Part shown: in pieces, positions 55,307 through 64,000 of the stretch
Layout: each line of letters starts with the position of its first letter
How positions within the stretch are numbered: position 1 is the first letter of the stretch
Source: Pricia antarctica
GTDB taxonomy: Bacteria; Bacteroidota; Bacteroidia; Flavobacteriales; Flavobacteriaceae
DNA length: 64,000 nt
NCBI GenBank assembly: GCA_011050085.1
Contig: DRGL01000048.1
Coordinates: forward strand, 26,636 to 90,635
Reading direction: 5' to 3'
Notes under the pieces: model-generated
Database searches by the model: none
Told to the model about the DNA's origin: nothing
What the model saw: only the letters and a program-made list of their open reading frames with translations
Translations under genes and position numbers: made by a program

Positions 55307-57446
55307 AAAAAACGTTCAACACCTAGTCCTAAATACGGCAAATACAGAAACTACTAAAGAGGATAAAAATCCTTCTTTGTTCGAAACCGCTGAAAATATA
55401 GACGTAAAAAGGTCGTATACGGCATCGGACATCGAAAACCTAGAACATCTCAAATTCGCCGCAGGAATACCGCCGTTTTTGAGGGGCCCCTACGCCACCA
55501 TGTACGTTAGACGTGCGTGGACTATCCGGCAATATGCCGGATTCTCAACGGCATCGGAAAGTAATGCCTTTTACAAAAGAAACCTAAAAGGGGGGCAAAA
55601 AGGCCTATCCGTAGCTTTCGACCTCCCTACGCACAGAGGATATGACAGCGATCACGAGCGCGTAATCGGTGATGTTGGAAAGGCTGGTGTAGCGATTGAT
55701 TCCGTTGAGGATATGAAGGTATTATTTGACGGCATCCCTTTAGACAAGATGTCCGTTTCAATGACCATGAATGGCGCTGTATTACCGATTATGGCGTTTT
55801 ACATCGTTGCTGCGGAAGAACAAGGCGTTTCCAAAGAACTATTGACAGGGACCATTCAAAATGATATTCTCAAAGAGTTTATGGTACGCAATACGTATAT
55901 CTATCCTCCAAAACCTTCCATGCAAATTGTGGCCGATATATTCGAATATAGCAGTAAATTCATGCCTAAATTCAATAGTATCAGTATTTCTGGCTATCAC
56001 ATGCACGAAGCCGGGGCGACGGCCGATATTGAACTGGCCTACACTTTGGCCGATGGCCTCGAATATATAAGAACCGGGTTAAAAGCCGGATTAAAAATCG
56101 ATGACTTTGCACCCCGCCTTTCCTTCTTTTGGGGGATAGGAATGAACCATTTTATGGAAATAGCAAAGCTGCGCGCCGCAAGAATGCTATGGGCCAAAAT
56201 CGTAAAGCAATTCGATCCGAAGTCCGAAAAGTCTTTGGCACTACGCACCCATTGTCAAACCAGTGGATGGAGCCTGACAGAGCAGGATCCTTTCAACAAT
56301 GTGGCGCGGACCACCATTGAAGCTTCTGCAGCGGTATTTGGCGGAACCCAAAGTTTGCATACCAACGCACTTGACGAAGCTATCGCGCTACCGACCGATT
56401 TTTCTGCTCGTATTGCCAGGGAAACGCAAATCTTTCTTCAAGAGGAAACCAAGATTACCAAAACTGTAGATCCGTGGGCCGGCAGTTATTATGTAGAAAG
56501 CCTGACCCATGAACTCGCCCTAAAAGCTTGGGAGCTTATGGAGGAGGTGGCTGAATTGGGGGGAATGACCAAGGCTATTGAAGCTGGTATTCCTAAAATG
56601 CGAATAGAAGAAGCCGCGGCAAAAAAACAGGCCAGAATAGATAGCGTTCAAGATGTCATCGTTGGTGTCAATAAATACCGACTCGCCGAGCAAGATATTA
56701 TTCATACCCTTGAAGTTGACAACCAAAAAGTACGCAGTCAGCAATTACAACGTTTATCAAACCTCAAAAAAGAGAGAAATTCAGAAAAGCTACAGCTAGC
56801 CTTGGTCCGTTTATCTAAAGCAGCACAGGAAAAAATGAACGGCAGCGCGACCGATAAAAATTTATTAGCGCTGGCGGTAGAAGCGGCAAGGGCCAGAGCG
56901 ACCCTGGGGGAAATTAGCGATGCACTCGAAACCGCTTTCGGACGCCACAGGGCACAGATAAAATCGTTCACCGGAGTGTATTCCAAAGAAATGAAAGACG
57001 ACAAGAGTTTCAAGAAAGCTAGGGAAAAGGCCGATTTATTTGCCAAACAAGATGGTCGCAGACCGCGCATTATGATCGCTAAAATGGGACAGGACGGTCA
57101 CGACCGAGGTGCTAAAGTGGTGGCTACGGGATATGCCGACCTTGGCTTCGACGTTGATATCGGACCTTTATTTCAAACCCCCAAGGAAGTTGCCAAACAA
57201 GCAGTGGAAAACGACGTACATATTTTAGGGATTTCTTCTTTGGCCGCTGGTCACAAAACCTTGGTGCCGGCGGTAATTGAAGAGCTAAAAAACTATGGCC
57301 GCGAAGATATTATGGTTATTGTCGGCGGCGTAGTTCCTCGTCAAGATTACCAGTTTATGTATGATGCCGGTGTAGTCGCGGTTTTCGGTCCTGGCACTAA
57401 AATCAGCGAGGCGGCGCTACAAATCCTTGAGATTTTACTTGAATAA
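55299..57446 (+). CDS. mutB: Methylmalonyl-CoA mutase large (catalytic) subunit
   Basis: 715 residues. The substrate barrel has [24 protein letters not shown] and [15 protein letters not shown]; the C-terminal B12 domain holds the DGHDRG motif (599-604) with the cobalt-ligating His601. It converts methylmalonyl-CoA to succinyl-CoA, completing the route from propionate. No methylmalonyl-CoA epimerase or MeaB/ArgK chaperone gene is seen in this window. Confidence 0.95.
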   Translation: MNRKNVQHLVLNTANTETTKEDKNPSLFETAENIDVKRSYTASDIENLEHLKFAAGIPPFLRGPYATMYVRRAWTIRQYAGFSTASESNAFYKRNLKGGQKGLSVAFDLPTHRGYDSDHERVIGDVGKAGVAIDSVEDMKVLFDGIPLDKMSVSMTMNGAVLPIMAFYIVAAEEQGVSKELLTGTIQNDILKEFMVRNTYIYPPKPSMQIVADIFEYSSKFMPKFNSISISGYHMHEAGATADIELAYTLADGLEYIRTGLKAGLKIDDFAPRLSFFWGIGMNHFMEIAKLRAARMLWAKIVKQFDPKSEKSLALRTHCQTSGWSLTEQDPFNNVARTTIEASAAVFGGTQSLHTNALDEAIALPTDFSARIARETQIFLQEETKITKTVDPWAGSYYVESLTHELALKAWELMEEVAELGGMTKAIEAGIPKMRIEEAAAKKQARIDSVQDVIVGVNKYRLAEQDIIHTLEVDNQKVRSQQLQRLSNLKKERNSEKLQLALVRLSKAAQEKMNGSATDKNLLALAVEAARARATLGEISDALETAFGRHRAQIKSFTGVYSKEMKDDKSFKKAREKADLFAKQDGRRPRIMIAKMGQDGHDRGAKVVATGYADLGFDVDIGPLFQTPKEVAKQAVENDVHILGISSLAAGHKTLVPAVIEELKNYGREDIMVIVGGVVPRQDYQFMYDAGVVAVFGPGTKISEAALQILEILLE

Positions 57447-57978
57447 GTGGGAAAACTTAATTTTAATGTAGCTGATACCGAAAAGAAACCTTTAGTGGCC
57501 AAAGCTTGGTTAACTTCACTTTTTGGATACGCATCTTTTGCAAAAACAGTACATGAAAACAATTGTTCAATCGAGATGTGTTCAAAAATTGACTGTGCCT
57601 ATTTCAACCAATTTCTTGTGAGTTTTCTGAACACTGAATAAAGACCATTTGGTTTTACATGACAGTTCGAAACGGAAAGCAGGCTACTACCTAAATCTTA
57701 CCATGGACAGCTGCTTTAATGGTAGCATCAATCTTATTTAGCCAATACTATTTTTCTGCCTAACGAAATTTTATCGAACACCATCATAGTGGCCCGTTAT
57801 TGGCCTTTTCATTCAGCGTTTTGTATTTGGATATTTACGAACCGAAAATCTCGTAAAACTGATTCTACTTCTTGCAGATTGATTTACTGATGACGCAAAT
57901 TTATAATAATGACTATGTAACCTAGGTTACCGAATACTAAAGGCAAAACTCCTTTCTTTGCCCCACTAAATAAAAAAT
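57447..57978. other. Intergenic region after mutB
   Basis: 532 bases. A 64-codon frame in phase with mutB after its stop (57447-57641) lacks recognisable homology and is not called. A perfect 14-base palindrome lies at 57918-57931 before the sulfur-transport gene. No cobalamin riboswitch-like fold was recognised. Confidence 0.4.
57918..57931. promoter_or_regulatory. Palindrome GTAACCTAGGTTAC before the YeeE/YedE genes
   Basis: A perfect 14-base palindrome 48 bases before the first gene, without a T-tract. It fits the binding site of a dimeric regulator such as an ArsR-type sulfur sensor; no regulator gene is adjacent, so this is inference. Confidence 0.4.
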
Positions 57979-58536
57979 ATGCAGTGGATATTTGAACCTT
58001 GGCCGTGGTATGTTGCCGGCCCGATGATTGCATTAATCATGTTTTTGCTTTTGATGGTGGACAAGAATTTTGGAATGTCATCAAACTTACGAACGATGTG
58101 CACCATTTCCGGTGCAGGAGATAAGGCAGATTTCTTCAAATTCGATTGGAAAGAAAAGCGCTGGAATTTAATTGTGGCCTTTGGGGCTGCAATTGGCGGT
58201 TTCATTGGAGCTTATCTTCTTTCGGGAGATACTGCCGTCGCGATTCAGCCTGAAACCATCAGCGATTTACAGACGCTGGGATTCGATAGCGCAGGTAAGG
58301 CCTATTTACCTACAGAATTGTACGATTTGAATGCGCTAACAGATTTTAAAAGTATGGTAATACTGGCCATTGGTGGCATACTTGTAGGCTTTGGCGCAAG
58401 GTATGCGGGTGGTTGTACTTCGGGTCACGCCATTTCAGGATTAAGCAATTTACAACTACCATCGCTCATAGCGGTTATCGGTTTCTTTATCGGTGGGCTA
58501 GCGATGATACATTTTATCTTTCCCCTAATATTTTAA
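57979..58536 (+). CDS. YeeE/YedE-family sulfur transporter, first half
   Basis: 185 residues with four to five membrane helices. Conserved cysteines are in MCTISGAG and ARYAGGCTSGHAISG, the motifs used by TsuA/YeeE proteins to pass thiosulfate. The second half of the family fold is encoded in the next gene, which starts 3 bases after this one ends, as usual for split YeeE/YedE systems in Bacteroidota. The substrate, thiosulfate or another sulfur species, is inferred from family. Confidence 0.88.
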   Translation: MQWIFEPWPWYVAGPMIALIMFLLLMVDKNFGMSSNLRTMCTISGAGDKADFFKFDWKEKRWNLIVAFGAAIGGFIGAYLLSGDTAVAIQPETISDLQTLGFDSAGKAYLPTELYDLNALTDFKSMVILAIGGILVGFGARYAGGCTSGHAISGLSNLQLPSLIAVIGFFIGGLAMIHFIFPLIF

Positions 58537-58539
58537 AGC

Positions 58540-58953
58540 ATGAGAACAGTATCATATCTTAGTATAGGCATTCTATTCGGTATTACGATGTTTAAATCGG
58601 AAGCTGCCTCTTGGTTTCGCATTTACGAAATGTTCAAATTTGACTCCTTCCACATGTACGGCATTATTGGTTCTGCCTTGATTATCGGTATTGTCATGGT
58701 TCAATTTATAAAACGTAAGAACATAAAATCCTTTAACGGCGAGCCAATCAATTTCACTCCTAAAGAAAAGAGTTTTAGCCGATATATGTATGGCGGGATT
58801 ATCTTTGGTCTGGGTTGGGCGTTAGCTGGTGCATGTCCCGGACCTATGTTCACTTTAGTTGGAGCAGGTTACGTTCCAATTTTAGTCGTGATTTTAGGTT
58901 CTATGCTTGGTACCTTTCTATATGGATTGTTGAGGGATAAACTACCTCACTGA
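58540..58953 (+). CDS. YeeE/YedE-family sulfur transporter, second half (DUF6691)
   Basis: 137 residues with four membrane helices and the conserved cysteine in ALAGACPGPMF. It pairs with the preceding gene to complete the transporter. The Cys in both halves suggests a relay for thiosulfate or similar ions. Confidence 0.86.
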   Translation: MRTVSYLSIGILFGITMFKSEAASWFRIYEMFKFDSFHMYGIIGSALIIGIVMVQFIKRKNIKSFNGEPINFTPKEKSFSRYMYGGIIFGLGWALAGACPGPMFTLVGAGYVPILVVILGSMLGTFLYGLLRDKLPH

Positions 58954-59030
58954 ACTGTTTGGAAGGTGATTTGGGGTATGTAATTTTTTTCAAAGTAACT
59001 AAAAGTAACTATATGATGAAGTTTGACATA

Positions 59031-59930
59031 TCACTTCAAGTGTTTGTCTAAAAATTCCATGACTTTTTCACGGATACTTTCTACATCAAACATTTTACCG
59101 TAGTGTGGCGCTTCCGGTACGATAATCAATTCATTTTCTACGTCTGAGACTGTCAGCCAACCACTTAAAAGTTTTGATTGCCTGTTAGGCACTTGGTCAT
59201 CATTTTCACCATGAATAATCAAAAACGGTGGGTCATTTTTATCAATGTAGTTAACGGGACTTGCAATTTTAGCAAGGTCAGGTCGAACTATGGGGGTTGC
59301 CCCCAACAAAATGGCCTCAGGTGCTTTAGGATCTTCACTACTATTCAAGGACGTTAATTCGGAAGGTCCATAAAAATCGACAACGGCCTTAAAGGAAAAT
59401 TCACGGGAAGCGTCGGAAATAAAAAACGCATCTATTTGATTGTTATCCGATAATCCCTGCAGTGCAGCCAAATGTCCTCCTGCCGAAAATCCCATTAACG
59501 CAACATTTTCTTTGTCAAAACCATACGTATTGGCGTTATCGTACAAAAAAGAAACTGCGCTATTGCAATCCTGAATCTGTGCCGGGAAAATGGCCTGTGT
59601 TGCAAATCTGTAATCTATCGAGGCTACAGCATATCCATTATTCAAAATTTCTGATAATGTTTTTTGCATGTAACCGATGTCTGCATATTTGTCATTGACA
59701 ATCCAACCCCCACCATGAATAAAAACAATTAGGGGAACTGGACCTTTCATCTTGGGCGGTAAATAAATATCCAAACGATGCTTTGCCAGCGTGTCATTAT
59801 GGTAAGCAATATTCGCATGTAAGGTTGTTCCCTTAGGAAAAAGTGAAATTACAGGATTAGAGATTTGGCCCAAAGAGGAATATGATGTTTGGAAAGCTAA
59901 TATGAGGATTACTAATCGTATTGATTTCAT
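59031..59930 (-). CDS. Exported carboxylesterase-like alpha/beta hydrolase
   Basis: 299 residues with a Sec signal peptide. The HGGGW oxyanion motif, the nucleophile GFSAGGH, the acid in IHGENDDQVP and His in APHYGKM define an esterase of the BD-FAE/HSL-like type, acting in the periplasm or outside. The substrate is unknown. It is separated from the next gene by 81 bases on the same strand. Confidence 0.87.
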   Translation of the reverse strand: MKSIRLVILILAFQTSYSSLGQISNPVISLFPKGTTLHANIAYHNDTLAKHRLDIYLPPKMKGPVPLIVFIHGGGWIVNDKYADIGYMQKTLSEILNNGYAVASIDYRFATQAIFPAQIQDCNSAVSFLYDNANTYGFDKENVALMGFSAGGHLAALQGLSDNNQIDAFFISDASREFSFKAVVDFYGPSELTSLNSSEDPKAPEAILLGATPIVRPDLAKIASPVNYIDKNDPPFLIIHGENDDQVPNRQSKLLSGWLTVSDVENELIIVPEAPHYGKMFDVESIREKVMEFLDKHLK

Positions 59931-60011
59931 TTGCTACGTATAATTTAAGTTTATCTTGGTTTTTTATTTTTGAAACCAAGGTTTCGTAAAACCTATGACA
60001 ATCTTTTTAAA

Positions 60012-60473
60012 TTACATATTTTCAAACCGAATACTTACGTTGCCAGTGCCCAAAGCTTCCGCAAGACCTGTAGGATCATTTATTTTACCAATTTTGGTAT
60101 ATGCATAAGAGGTAGAAAAGTTATCGTAAAATAAAACTAAGGTATTTGAGCGATACAGCATTATGTCTCCTTTTTGGATTACATCAATATTAGAAGAATT
60201 TGTCGGTAAACTTTCTGGAAAATCATAATATTTCTCGTTGCCGTTCAGCTCTGTCATGCGTATTGTCAATGGTAATAGTTCCTTAAATGCCTTTGTAGTA
60301 GCATTGTTCAAAAGCGTAGCGGTAAAAGTTTTTGAATCTATCGTAATCTTAATGGTTTCGATGGCCATAGTACAATTGTGTTCCGTGATTATAGGCTCAT
60401 TTGCTGTTCTAAATGATGTACCCACTATAAATACAGTGATGTAAACAAAAAAGATTAATATTAAAGATTTCAT
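60012..60473 (-). CDS. Exported cyclophilin-like-fold protein
   Basis: 153 residues. The N-terminal 20 residues are a hydrophobic signal or anchor; the rest has IKITIDSKTFTATLLNNATTKAFKELLPLTI and GDIMLYRSNTLVLFYDNFSTSYAYTKIG, the pattern of the cyclophilin-like family, which is unlike true peptidyl-prolyl isomerases in sequence. ATG 60473 is used so the signal starts the protein. It follows the molybdenum subunit gene by 16 bases. Confidence 0.8.
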   Translation of the reverse strand: MKSLILIFFVYITVFIVGTSFRTANEPIITEHNCTMAIETIKITIDSKTFTATLLNNATTKAFKELLPLTIRMTELNGNEKYYDFPESLPTNSSNIDVIQKGDIMLYRSNTLVLFYDNFSTSYAYTKIGKINDPTGLAEALGTGNVSIRFENM

Positions 60474-60489
60474 AATCAAACTCTTTGAA

Positions 60490-62679
60490 TTATAAAAGCT
60501 TATCACAAGTAATGGGGTATTCACGTACTCTCGTTCCAGTTGCGTTATAAATAGCATTTGCTATTGCAGCAGCCACTCCACAAAGGCCCAACTCCCCTAT
60601 TCCTTTTGCTTTCATCGGAGACATAGTGGGGTCTTCATCTTCAACCAATATAACTTGCTGACTTGGAATATCTGCATGAACAGGGACTTCATAACCGGCA
60701 AGGTCATGATTTACAAAGTAGCCTAATCGGGTATCCACCACTAATTCTTCCATCATAGCCGCACCCACTCCCCAGGTCATTGCACCTATTACCTGACTGC
60801 GCGCCGCTTTTGGATTTAAAATCCTACCGGCATGGCAGGCTGCCAGCATTCTTTTTACCCTAATCTCTTTAGTATATTCGTGTACTGCCACTTCTACAAA
60901 ATGAGCTCCAAAGGTATCCTGAGCATATTCTTTTGACAGATCACCATAGGTCATCGTATCTTCAGCTACGAGCTTTCCTTTACGGGCTGCTTTTTTTAGG
61001 GAATACGTTTTACTTCCTACTTTTATTTTAGAATCGTCAAAATCTGCTTTTTCAATATCAAAACCAAGTTGTTGTGCTACTTGCTCCCTGAGTTTTACAC
61101 AGGCCGCATATACTCCCGATGTTGCAGAAGCAGCTCCCCATTGTCCTCCGGAACCGGAAGATTCCGGAAATAAGGAATCTCCTAACTTTACGGTAACGCT
61201 CTCTAAAGAGACACCCATCATTTCTGCGGCTGTCTGCGCTATAATGGTGTAGCTTCCGGTACCAAGATCAGTCATATCGGTTTGAACCAGTATAGTGCCA
61301 TCACGCTCTAAAGTGACCCTTGCGGCAGATTTAGTGATTGGTGCTCCGCGTGTTGCAGATGCCACTCCCATTCCTAGTAGCCATAGCCCATCCTTAACCC
61401 GACCTGGCTTTGGGTTGCGTTTACTCCAGCCAAAGGCCTCAGCACCCTGTTCTAAACATTCTACTAACTTTCGGGTAGAAAAAGGGATTTCCGGATTTTC
61501 AGGATCTACCTGAGTATCATTCTTAATACGCAAAGCAACCGGATCTATATCTAACTTTTCTGCCAATTCGTCCATTGCGATTTCAAGAGCCATCATTCCG
61601 GGTGCCTCGCCCGGTGCACGCATTGCGTTTCCTTCTGCCAAATTCAATTCACAAAGGCGAAGACGCGTAAGCCTGTTTGCTCCGGCGTATAAAATCCGCG
61701 TCGAGGTTGTAGCGGCCTCCGTTCTTCCGCCAGGAATATTTCCTGACCAACTTTCATGACCAATAGCGGTTAACATTCCCTCAGTGGTCGCTCCTAGCTT
61801 TATCTTCTGAATAGTTGCAGGACGGTGTGTGGTATTGTTAAATATTAGGGGTCTTTGTAAGGTGAGTTTAACAGGTCTATCGATAGCACGCGCTGCAAGA
61901 GAAGCTGCGACAAGGTCGGAAAGAACCGTTCCTTTTCCTCCAAAACCTCCACCTATGTACGCTGAAATTAAACGAATATTTTCAGCAGGAATTTTTAGAA
62001 TATTAGCGAGATCCCGTACTCCCCAATTGATTTGTTGAATCGTACACCAGCACATTAATTTATCCCCATTCCATTTTGCGATCGTAGCGTGAGGCTCCAT
62101 CATCGCGTGGGATTGATCTGGTGTGGTATACGTTTGATCTATAGTTACAGCAGCTTCTTCAAAAGCCTTTTCAAAATCTCCCCGGCGTGTTTCGGATGGG
62201 GGCGTAAAGGGAGCAGGCTCTAAAGGTTTTGCTGAACCTAAAGATGCTTCTAAATCAAAACTTCCATTCTGTTTTTTATATTCGACTTCAATCAATGCCG
62301 CTGCGCTACGTGCCTGTTCAAAAGTTTCTGCTACGACAACAGCCACGGCTTGATGGTAATGATCAACCTTTGGCCCTGCTAGAAATCGGTCGGCATAAAA
62401 CAAACCTGTATCCAATTCTCCTGCATTTTCAGCAGTTACAATATGCAGTACGCCATTTGCTTTTTCTGCTTTTTCCAGATCCATTTTTACAATTTCACCT
62501 AAAGCAATGCCTGCACCCAAAACGTATCCGTAAGCTGGTTTTATTTCGGTTTCAGTATATTCATAGGCATAGGTAGCGCGTCCTGTGGTTTTTAATGGCC
62601 CCTCTATACGATTTACAGGTTTACCTATAACCTTTTGCTTGTCTGTGGGGTTGTTCCCTGCTGGACTGTCAAATTTCAT
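60490..62679 (-). CDS. Molybdopterin-binding subunit of aldehyde oxidoreductase (PaoC-like)
   Basis: 729 residues of the xanthine dehydrogenase large-subunit family. Cofactor regions include GGGFGGKG, AMRAPGEAPG, and the conserved catalytic glutamate in KGIGELGLCG (Glu696). It matches the PaoC/YagR group, which oxidises aldehydes to acids. A twin-arginine signal is not seen here; in this complex it is expected on the Fe-S subunit. Encoded one base after the FAD subunit stop. Confidence 0.9.
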   Translation of the reverse strand: MKFDSPAGNNPTDKQKVIGKPVNRIEGPLKTTGRATYAYEYTETEIKPAYGYVLGAGIALGEIVKMDLEKAEKANGVLHIVTAENAGELDTGLFYADRFLAGPKVDHYHQAVAVVVAETFEQARSAAALIEVEYKKQNGSFDLEASLGSAKPLEPAPFTPPSETRRGDFEKAFEEAAVTIDQTYTTPDQSHAMMEPHATIAKWNGDKLMCWCTIQQINWGVRDLANILKIPAENIRLISAYIGGGFGGKGTVLSDLVAASLAARAIDRPVKLTLQRPLIFNNTTHRPATIQKIKLGATTEGMLTAIGHESWSGNIPGGRTEAATTSTRILYAGANRLTRLRLCELNLAEGNAMRAPGEAPGMMALEIAMDELAEKLDIDPVALRIKNDTQVDPENPEIPFSTRKLVECLEQGAEAFGWSKRNPKPGRVKDGLWLLGMGVASATRGAPITKSAARVTLERDGTILVQTDMTDLGTGSYTIIAQTAAEMMGVSLESVTVKLGDSLFPESSGSGGQWGAASATSGVYAACVKLREQVAQQLGFDIEKADFDDSKIKVGSKTYSLKKAARKGKLVAEDTMTYGDLSKEYAQDTFGAHFVEVAVHEYTKEIRVKRMLAACHAGRILNPKAARSQVIGAMTWGVGAAMMEELVVDTRLGYFVNHDLAGYEVPVHADIPSQQVILVEDEDPTMSPMKAKGIGELGLCGVAAAIANAIYNATGTRVREYPITCDKLL

Positions 62680-62680
62680 A

Positions 62681-63631
62681 CTAGGCCTTATTTTGGGTGA
62701 TTATTGATGCGATGGTATTCTCTACCAATTTCAACTTGAATTTATTTTCTTCAGTAGCCGATGCACCTTCTAATAATTTAGCTGCGACCAATCCCGCACC
62801 AGAAGGTAACAAGCGTTCAGCAGCCTCAGAGCGCCAAGGTTTGGCAGCTATTCCACCAACTGCAATTTTACCGGACCCATCGGGCTGTAAAACCGCGGCA
62901 ACCGAAACCAAAGCAAAAGCATAAGAAGCTTTATCGCGCACTTTATGGTAGTAATGCTTGCCCTCTAAAGGAGGTGGCAGTAGCACTGAAGTTATAAGTT
63001 CGCCGGGAGTTAAACTGGTTTCGATTTGCGGGGTCTCTCCCGGTAACTGGTGGAAATCTTTGAAATCGATACTTCGTGCAGTACCATCTATTTTTAAAGT
63101 CTCAATACGTGCATCTAAAAGTGCCATTGCCACCGCCATATCACTGGGATAGGTTGCCAAACATTCAGTGCGGGTGCCTATTACACCCAAGCTGCGCGTG
63201 TGACCGCCTATGGCAGCACAGCCTTCACCCGGATTTCGTTTATTGCACGCCTGATTGGTATCGTAAAAATAAGGACAGCGTGTGCGCTGCAGCAAATTTC
63301 CACCGGTGGTTGCTTTATTTCGAAGTTGGCCAGAAGCACCTGCGAGTAATGCACGGGATAAAACCCCATAATCTTTACGCACGCGTTTATCTGCAGCAAG
63401 ATTTGTATTGCTAACCAAAGCCCCTATTTTAAGACCCCCGTCTGCAGTTGGAGTAATTTGATCTAATCCAATTCTACTGATATCAATGATATGAGCTGGT
63501 TTTTCAATTTCCAGCTTCATTAAATCCAACAGATTGGTACCGCCAGCCAGATATCTAGCATTCTCATTTTTTGAGGCTGCAGACACTGCTTCTTCTATAG
63601 TACTCACCTTCTCGTATGTAAACTCTTTCAT
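62681..63631 (-). CDS. FAD-binding subunit of aldehyde oxidoreductase (PaoB-like)
   Basis: 316 residues: the FAD motif [20 protein letters not shown], the [10 protein letters not shown] region and [27 protein letters not shown], typical of YagS/PaoB FAD-binding subunits, including the cysteine-rich [10 protein letters not shown] loop. It passes electrons between the Mo and Fe-S subunits. Same operon as the flanking genes (20 bases after the Fe-S gene stop). Confidence 0.9.
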   Translation of the reverse strand: MKEFTYEKVSTIEEAVSAASKNENARYLAGGTNLLDLMKLEIEKPAHIIDISRIGLDQITPTADGGLKIGALVSNTNLAADKRVRKDYGVLSRALLAGASGQLRNKATTGGNLLQRTRCPYFYDTNQACNKRNPGEGCAAIGGHTRSLGVIGTRTECLATYPSDMAVAMALLDARIETLKIDGTARSIDFKDFHQLPGETPQIETSLTPGELITSVLLPPPLEGKHYYHKVRDKASYAFALVSVAAVLQPDGSGKIAVGGIAAKPWRSEAAERLLPSGAGLVAAKLLEGASATEENKFKLKLVENTIASIITQNKA

Positions 63632-63651
63632 TGCTATTTATTATTTAGGGA

Positions 63652-64000
63652 TTAACCATTGGGTTTGCCTACGTCTTGAATAGCATCGAAAATATTCGCA
63701 TAGGCACCACAACGACAAATATTCCCACTCATACGTTCCTTTATTTCTTCTTCAGAAAATGATGCTTTAACATTTAGATCTTCTGTTACATGACTGGGTA
63801 TATCGTCTTCTATTTCTTGAAGTGTGGCTACTGCCGAACAAATTTGTCCCGGGGTACAATAGCCGCATTGGTAACCATCGTGCTCCACAAAAGCAGCCTG
63901 CATTGGGTGTAATCGCGAAGGCTTGCCCAGACCTTCAATGGTAGTCACCTCATCTCCCTCATGTTGCAGAGCAAGTGAAAGGCAAGAGTTGATACGAGAA
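63652..64000 (-). CDS. 2Fe-2S subunit of aldehyde oxidoreductase (PaoA-like), partial
   Basis: The 3' part of a Fe-S protein, continuing past the window end. Visible are NSCLSLA and EGDEVTTIEGLG, DGYQCGYCTPGQICSA and GNICRCGAY, giving the cysteines of the second 2Fe-2S cluster. It matches PaoA/YagT, the first gene of this operon. The missing N-terminus would show whether a Tat signal exists. Confidence 0.88.
   Translation of the reverse strand, partial: SRINSCLSLALQHEGDEVTTIEGLGKPSRLHPMQAAFVEHDGYQCGYCTPGQICSAVATLQEIEDDIPSHVTEDLNVKASFSEEEIKERMSGNICRCGAYANIFDAIQDVGKPNG

Noticed and set aside
57447..57641. 64-codon frame continuing mutB after its stop
   Set aside because: GTG-type start, no family pattern, and chance open length is plausible in this composition.

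Overview
The window reads as a chromosomal segment of an AT-rich marine member of the Flavobacteriia (Bacteroidota). The reasons are gene content and style: the bamD-rpoZ neighbourhood, a flavobacterial-type rhodopsin with a Blh retinal-forming enzyme, acyl-CoA carboxylase and methylmalonyl-CoA mutase genes of Bacteroidota type, DUF6913 and small magnesium-citrate-transporter-like membrane proteins, almost no Shine-Dalgarno sequences, and several promoters fitting the Bacteroidota -7 element TAnnTTTG. No rRNA, intact tRNA, insertion sequence, prophage or CRISPR array was seen.

Layout. 0-2.8 kb: housekeeping run on the minus strand (DUF6913, dapA, bamD, rpoZ). 2.8-6.9 kb: a 5'-nucleotidase split into two exported proteins, a GNAT acetyltransferase, a small conserved protein and a membrane protein resembling glycosyltransferases. 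7.6-20.8 kb: an accessory-looking stretch of envelope and stress genes (type II NADH dehydrogenase, UspA, paired secreted PepSY-like proteins, DCC protein, hydrolase, SDR, SLC13/TrkA-C transporter, ferritin-like DUF2383, a Pmp3/YqaE peptide, DUF421, AI-2E permease), with many hairpin terminators. 21.0-23.9 kb: a tight three-gene operon of an NTQ-type chloride-pump rhodopsin, a DUF2254 membrane protein and the retinal-producing Blh. 24.7-38.6 kb: more stress genes (YihY/BrkB, CBM48-GH13, UmuDC, FAD protein, DJ-1/PfpI, response regulator, NmrA-like reductase, D-lactate dehydrogenase). 38.6-42.6 kb: a photolyase, cryptochrome-DASH and PhyH-dioxygenase cluster. 43.2-45.1 kb: pirin and an SdiA-regulated-type protein. 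45.9-57.4 kb: a co-directional carboxylate cluster (DUF4212 plus sodium/solute symporter, acetyl-CoA synthetase, biotin carrier, biotin carboxylase, carboxyltransferase, both methylmalonyl-CoA mutase subunits). 58-59 kb: split YeeE/YedE sulfur transporter. 59-64 kb: an exported esterase, a cyclophilin-like protein and a PaoABC-type molybdenum aldehyde oxidoreductase whose iron-sulfur subunit runs off the window end.

How the genes work together. Two light-linked modules lie 15 kb apart: the rhodopsin operon makes both the pump apoprotein and its retinal, and the photolyase cluster handles UV damage. The carboxylate cluster gives a complete route from acetate or propionate uptake, through acyl-CoA formation and carboxylation, to succinyl-CoA, except for the epimerase, which is not here. 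The most notable observations are the DUF2254 gene placed inside a chloride-pump/retinal operon, and a UmuD homologue that has lost both catalytic residues while still being translationally coupled to UmuC.
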